Shown: one piece after another, positions 61,281 to 64,000 of the stretch
Numbering within the stretch: position 1 is the first letter of the stretch
Layout of the letters: every line of letters starts with the position of its first letter
DNA from: JALHNI01 sp965229305
Lineage (GTDB): Bacteria > Acidobacteriota > Terriglobia > Bryobacterales > Bryobacteraceae
DNA length: 64,000 nt
Direction: 5' to 3'
Assembly: GCA_965229305.1 (NCBI GenBank)
Contig: CBDDIZ010000034.1
Coordinates: 62,001 to 126,000 of the forward strand
Notes under the pieces: generated by a model
The model's database searches: none
What the model was told of the DNA's origin: nothing
The model's input: the letters and a program-made list of their open reading frames with translations, nothing else
Position numbers and translations under genes: made by a program

Positions 61281-63077
61281 CTAGAGCCGTTCCGCAAGCG
61301 AGACGGTGAATAGACCGGTGGGGTCAATCCGCTGCGTGACTTTTCGGAAGCCAGCCGATGCCACCAACTGGTCGAGTTCCTCTTGCGTGCGGCGACGCAT
61401 CACCCACGGGGCGCCGCCCCGATGACTGCTCAGCGTGCGGGCGATCATCTCGAGTTGGGGATGCCAAGGCTGGCCGGTGTAGAGCAGCATGCATCCGGGT
61501 TCGGTGGCCGAGGCGAGGCCGCGCAAGGACTCGCGAACGGCGTCATTCTCCGGAAAGAGCTCATAGAGCCCGGAGACGATCGCGACGGTAGGTGGGGGGC
61601 GGAGGGCACCGAGCGCAGGGGCATCGAAGGCATCGCCTTGCTCGAAGCGGGCGTTGGTGAATCGGTGGCGGGCGATGGAGGCTTGACCGGCGGCGACGTT
61701 GTCGGCGCCGAGATCGCGGAGCAGTATGCTCTCCACGGGCACTCCGCTGCGCTCGACGCATTCGAGCACGTAGCGCCCATGGCCGGCGGCGACGTCCAGG
61801 ATGCGGATGGGCCGGCCTTGTTGCCGGAGGCGGTCCATCGCGTGGGCGAGTAGCGCTTCGAGCATCTGGCGGCGAACCCGGATGCCGCGCCAGCCGATGG
61901 CGTTGAGATAGAACCAGTCGAAGAGGCGGCCCAAGGGCGTGAAGCCGCTGGGCTGGTTGCGATACACGTAGTCGAGCGAGGCGCCCGAATCGAAGCCGGT
62001 TTTTAGTCCCAGACGAATGCCCGCCGACCAACGGCCAAGCGTGCGCATAAAGAGCTTCTGATTGGCGAAAGAGAGTGCGCGCGGCGACCACCAGGGTAAC
62101 GGTTGGCGCAGCGCCTCATACTGACGTTGGGTGAAGGGGTTGCCGGCGAGAAGGTCCGTGGCTGAGCGTGGGGCCGCGGCGAATTGGCGTTCGATAAAGG
62201 CACGGGCTTTTTCGAGGGGCAGATGGCGGTCGCGTTCTCCGAGGGTGTCATGGCGAAGGCCCTCGAAGACATGCCATTCGCGGTCGGCCGTGCCGAGGCG
62301 CTCGAAGAAGTCGCGCTGCGGCTGACGTCGGACGACCCAGTCGCTGCCGGAGACGAGCATCTGCACCGGGACGCGGATGGCCCCGGCATCGTCGACGAGA
62401 CGGGCGGCCATCTGATCGAGGCTGAGCAGCATCCGCACCGAGATCGGACGCTTAATCAGCGGGTCCGTGCCATAGGAGGCGGCTCGCTCCCGATCCTGCG
62501 TGAGCGCGTTGCCCTTGACGTAGGAGTTAACGAAGAAGTTCCCCATCACCGCCTGGCCGAGCGCGAGGCTGGGGCGCGCAAACGGCACGTAGAGCTTGAC
62601 GCGGAAGGCGGGCGACGCCAGCACCAGGGCGCGCAAGTTCGGCGCGTAGTCATGCACCCAGGCGGCGGCAATTACGGCTCCGATGCTCTGCGCGACGATC
62701 GCCAGTTCTTCGACCGCGACGCCAAAGGTACCGGCAAGGGAACGCACAAAGTCGTCCAAATCCTGGACGAAGGTGGACATCGTGGTCTCCGGACCCTGCT
62801 CGCCCGCGGATTGTCCGTGGGCACGCGCGTCGAGCGCGAAGAAGGAGTAACCGGGCAACTGCAATTCGTCGACGATGTGCTCCACCCGGCCGGAATGCTC
62901 ATGGCCGCGATGCAGCAGCAGAATTGCCCCGCGGCGGCTACTTAGGGCCGGCCAATAGCGGAAGAACAAACTGACGCCGTCCGAGGTGACGAACGCGTGC
63001 TCCTCCATCGGGCGAAGCCTCTCCGTGCGGCGCGAGGTGGGCGGGGCGGAGTGTGCCCCGGTCTGCAAATTACTCAT
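61281..63077 (-). CDS. Alpha/beta hydrolase fused to SAM-dependent methyltransferase
   Basis: About 598 residues from ATG 63077. The N-terminal hydrolase resembles monoglyceride lipase: ILLLHRGHEHSGRVEHIVDE, FALDARAHGQSAG, elbow IVAQSIGAVIAAAW and GLRHDTLGERDR (His). The C-terminal methyltransferase has motif I RILDVAAGHGRYVLECVE, RDLGADNVAAG and FEQGDAFDAPAL. It could deacylate and methylate a lipid. ATGA overlap with the phosphatidyltransferase gene supports the start. This fusion recurs next to PAP2/DSP, plsC and cdsA in other bacteria by my memory of such loci. Confidence 0.88.
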   Translation of the reverse strand: MSNLQTGAHSAPPTSRRTERLRPMEEHAFVTSDGVSLFFRYWPALSSRRGAILLLHRGHEHSGRVEHIVDELQLPGYSFFALDARAHGQSAGEQGPETTMSTFVQDLDDFVRSLAGTFGVAVEELAIVAQSIGAVIAAAWVHDYAPNLRALVLASPAFRVKLYVPFARPSLALGQAVMGNFFVNSYVKGNALTQDRERAASYGTDPLIKRPISVRMLLSLDQMAARLVDDAGAIRVPVQMLVSGSDWVVRRQPQRDFFERLGTADREWHVFEGLRHDTLGERDRHLPLEKARAFIERQFAAAPRSATDLLAGNPFTQRQYEALRQPLPWWSPRALSFANQKLFMRTLGRWSAGIRLGLKTGFDSGASLDYVYRNQPSGFTPLGRLFDWFYLNAIGWRGIRVRRQMLEALLAHAMDRLRQQGRPIRILDVAAGHGRYVLECVERSGVPVESILLRDLGADNVAAGQASIARHRFTNARFEQGDAFDAPALGALRPPPTVAIVSGLYELFPENDAVRESLRGLASATEPGCMLLYTGQPWHPQLEMIARTLSSHRGGAPWVMRRRTQEELDQLVASAGFRKVTQRIDPTGLFTVSLAERL

Positions 63078-63649
63078 GCTGCGAATGCCTGTCCCCGATT
63101 CCAGATTGTCACCACGCAGAGGGCGAGCCACACCAGCGGCAGTGCTTCGCGCCCGGTGGCGGAGACGGGCCAGCCGAGCCATAACCAAGCGCCGCAGAAG
63201 CCGAGGACGACGGCGCGATCGCTCTTGCCGAACGGCCCTTGATTCCGCCGAGGGCCGCCCCCCACCAGGGCCGTCACTTCGGTTAGCGCGGCGAAAAAAA
63301 TGGCGACCCCCACCGTGAGCGGGTTCGCTACGTAGGCGAAAGGCAGCGTTAAGGCGGCGTCCGAGATCAGGTCCGTCACTTCGTTGAGCACGGCGCCCCC
63401 CCGCGTCTCTTGGCCATGGTCACGCGCCAGCATACCATCCATCGCATTCATCGCCATGCGCAGGGGCAGGAAAAGCGGCAGCAGGAGCCACAGGCGGTTG
63501 CCGAAAGCGAGGTCCCAACCCAGGGCGACCGAGAGGACACAGGCGGCGAGAGTGACCTGATTGGGGGTGATGCCCCAGCCTGCCAGCCGGTTCACGCAGG
63601 GCCGCAGCAGGTTCTGAAAGCCGGGCTTCAATGCGTAGACACTCGGCAC
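63074..63649 (-). CDS. CDP-alcohol phosphatidyltransferase family protein
   Basis: About 191 residues from GTG 63649; GTG 63691 would overlap the divergent gene by 14 bp. The family motif is present but altered: MNAMDGMLARDHGQETRGG followed by AVLNEVTDLISDAA, giving N-x2-D-G-x2-A-R-x8-G-x3-N-x3-D, so the first and third of the usual four Asp are Asn. Several helices surround it. It probably swaps CMP of CDP-diacylglycerol for an unknown alcohol. It opens the six-gene cassette. Confidence 0.85.
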   Translation of the reverse strand: MPSVYALKPGFQNLLRPCVNRLAGWGITPNQVTLAACVLSVALGWDLAFGNRLWLLLPLFLPLRMAMNAMDGMLARDHGQETRGGAVLNEVTDLISDAALTLPFAYVANPLTVGVAIFFAALTEVTALVGGGPRRNQGPFGKSDRAVVLGFCGAWLWLGWPVSATGREALPLVWLALCVVTIWNRGQAFAA

Positions 63650-63677
63650 CCTTCTATGATATTGAATCGGGCCCCAG

Positions 63678-64000
63678 ATGCGACTGCTCACCCTTCTCCT
63701 GCTTACACTGAGTGCTATGGCTCAAGATCTCCCTAGCCCTGATCCGCATGCGGCGGACCGTGAGCAACTGCTCAAGATTTTCCATGAGGTGGAAGGCAGT
63801 ATCAACTCCCAAAGCCTGGAGCGTATGGCCCAGCAGATGGACGCCGGGGTTACCGTGGTGTGGGCAAACGGGGAAGTTTCGCGCGGTCCCGCGGACGTGC
63901 TGGCTTATTACGATCGGATGGTGAAGGGCAAAGATCGCATCATCACCAAGTACCTCACCCAGGCGAAGCTACACGGGCACGCCCGTTTTCTGGGTGACGG
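63678..64000 (+). CDS. Secreted SnoaL-like protein (partial, runs off the window)
   Basis: At least 107 residues: signal peptide MRLLTLLLLTLSAMAQ, then REQLLKIFHEVEGSINSQSL, MDAGVTVVWANGEVSRGP and DRIITKYLTQAKLHGHARFL, a pattern like exported SnoaL/NTF2 or Cif-like proteins. The frame is open to the window end. Divergent from the lipid cassette, with about 28 bp between starts. Function unknown. Confidence 0.65.
   Translation, partial: MRLLTLLLLTLSAMAQDLPSPDPHAADREQLLKIFHEVEGSINSQSLERMAQQMDAGVTVVWANGEVSRGPADVLAYYDRMVKGKDRIITKYLTQAKLHGHARFLGD

Noticed and set aside
60026..63188. Longer open frames upstream of plsC, the hydrolase-methyltransferase and mnmA/iscS starts
   Set aside because: The extensions are antisense or out-of-frame reads of neighbouring genes, are Pro/Arg-rich, and conflict with 4-8 bp start-stop overlaps that fix the shorter starts.
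1..64000. CRISPR arrays, tRNA and rRNA genes
   Set aside because: No regularly spaced repeats beyond short two- or three-copy tandems, and no cloverleaf or rRNA-like stretch was recognised by eye.

Overview
The window is high-GC and gene-dense, with many genes overlapping by 4 to 14 bp. It looks like the chromosome of an acidobacterium, most likely near Bryobacterales / Candidatus Solibacter. That placement is inferred from two divergent PadR regulator plus orphan MacB/FtsX-type permease modules (the acidobacterial 'ADOP' arrangement), the hemA-hemC-hemD cluster, many secreted hydrolases and beta-propeller proteins, and GC-rich codon use. No rRNA or tRNA gene was recognised, so the placement stays provisional.

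Layout. 1-0.55 kb: end of an upstream gene, then a structured non-coding stretch with a strong minus-strand terminator. 0.55-5.0 kb: three secreted hydrolase-like genes, two of them fused to other domains. 5.0-8.6 kb: iscS-mnmA (tRNA thiolation), divergent from a SAM hydrolase gene and an orphan gluconate-dehydrogenase-type small subunit. 8.6-15.1 kb: glycan genes (a GT2-GT4 fusion, an alpha/alpha-toroid protein, a GT39-like membrane enzyme). 15.1-18.8 kb: tetrapyrrole cluster (ccsA/hemX-like, hemA, hemC, hemD). 18.9-27.1 kb: housekeeping genes (SDR, stand-alone ClpB-D2-like ATPase, tsaC, metF, rpe, BamD-like lipoprotein, response regulator, YajQ). 27.1-38.5 kb: an accessory zone with a decayed terminase-like gene, a TetR-controlled redox pair, an auxin-efflux-type transporter split by an IS66 element, a lower-GC PEP-CTERM gene, a duplicated gene tail, and a frameshifted secreted protein. 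38.8-45.0 kb: a histidine kinase / NtrC pair, then an MFS exporter and an ArsB-like permease. 45.0-49.9 kb: a gene remnant, a ChaN-like protein, a VOC protein, an IS256 copy with a perfect target duplication, and a methyltransferase. 49.9-56.1 kb: two mirror-image PadR-ADOP modules sharing a 118-bp control region with two matching palindromes. 56.1-58.4 kb: small enzymes and an uncharacterised protein. 58.2-63.65 kb: a tightly overlapping six-gene lipid cassette (CDP-alcohol phosphatidyltransferase, hydrolase/methyltransferase fusion, PAP2/dual-specificity phosphatase fusion, small membrane protein, PlsC-like acyltransferase, CdsA-like cytidylyltransferase).

The strongest candidates for a little-described system are the lipid cassette, whose phosphatidyltransferase has Asn at two of four canonical catalytic Asp positions; the 38.8-43.7 kb kinase/NtrC unit, with a GAFTNA loop and a possible sigma-54 promoter before an exporter; and the symmetric PadR-ADOP pair. 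Functions are read from motifs and neighbours only; no database search was possible.
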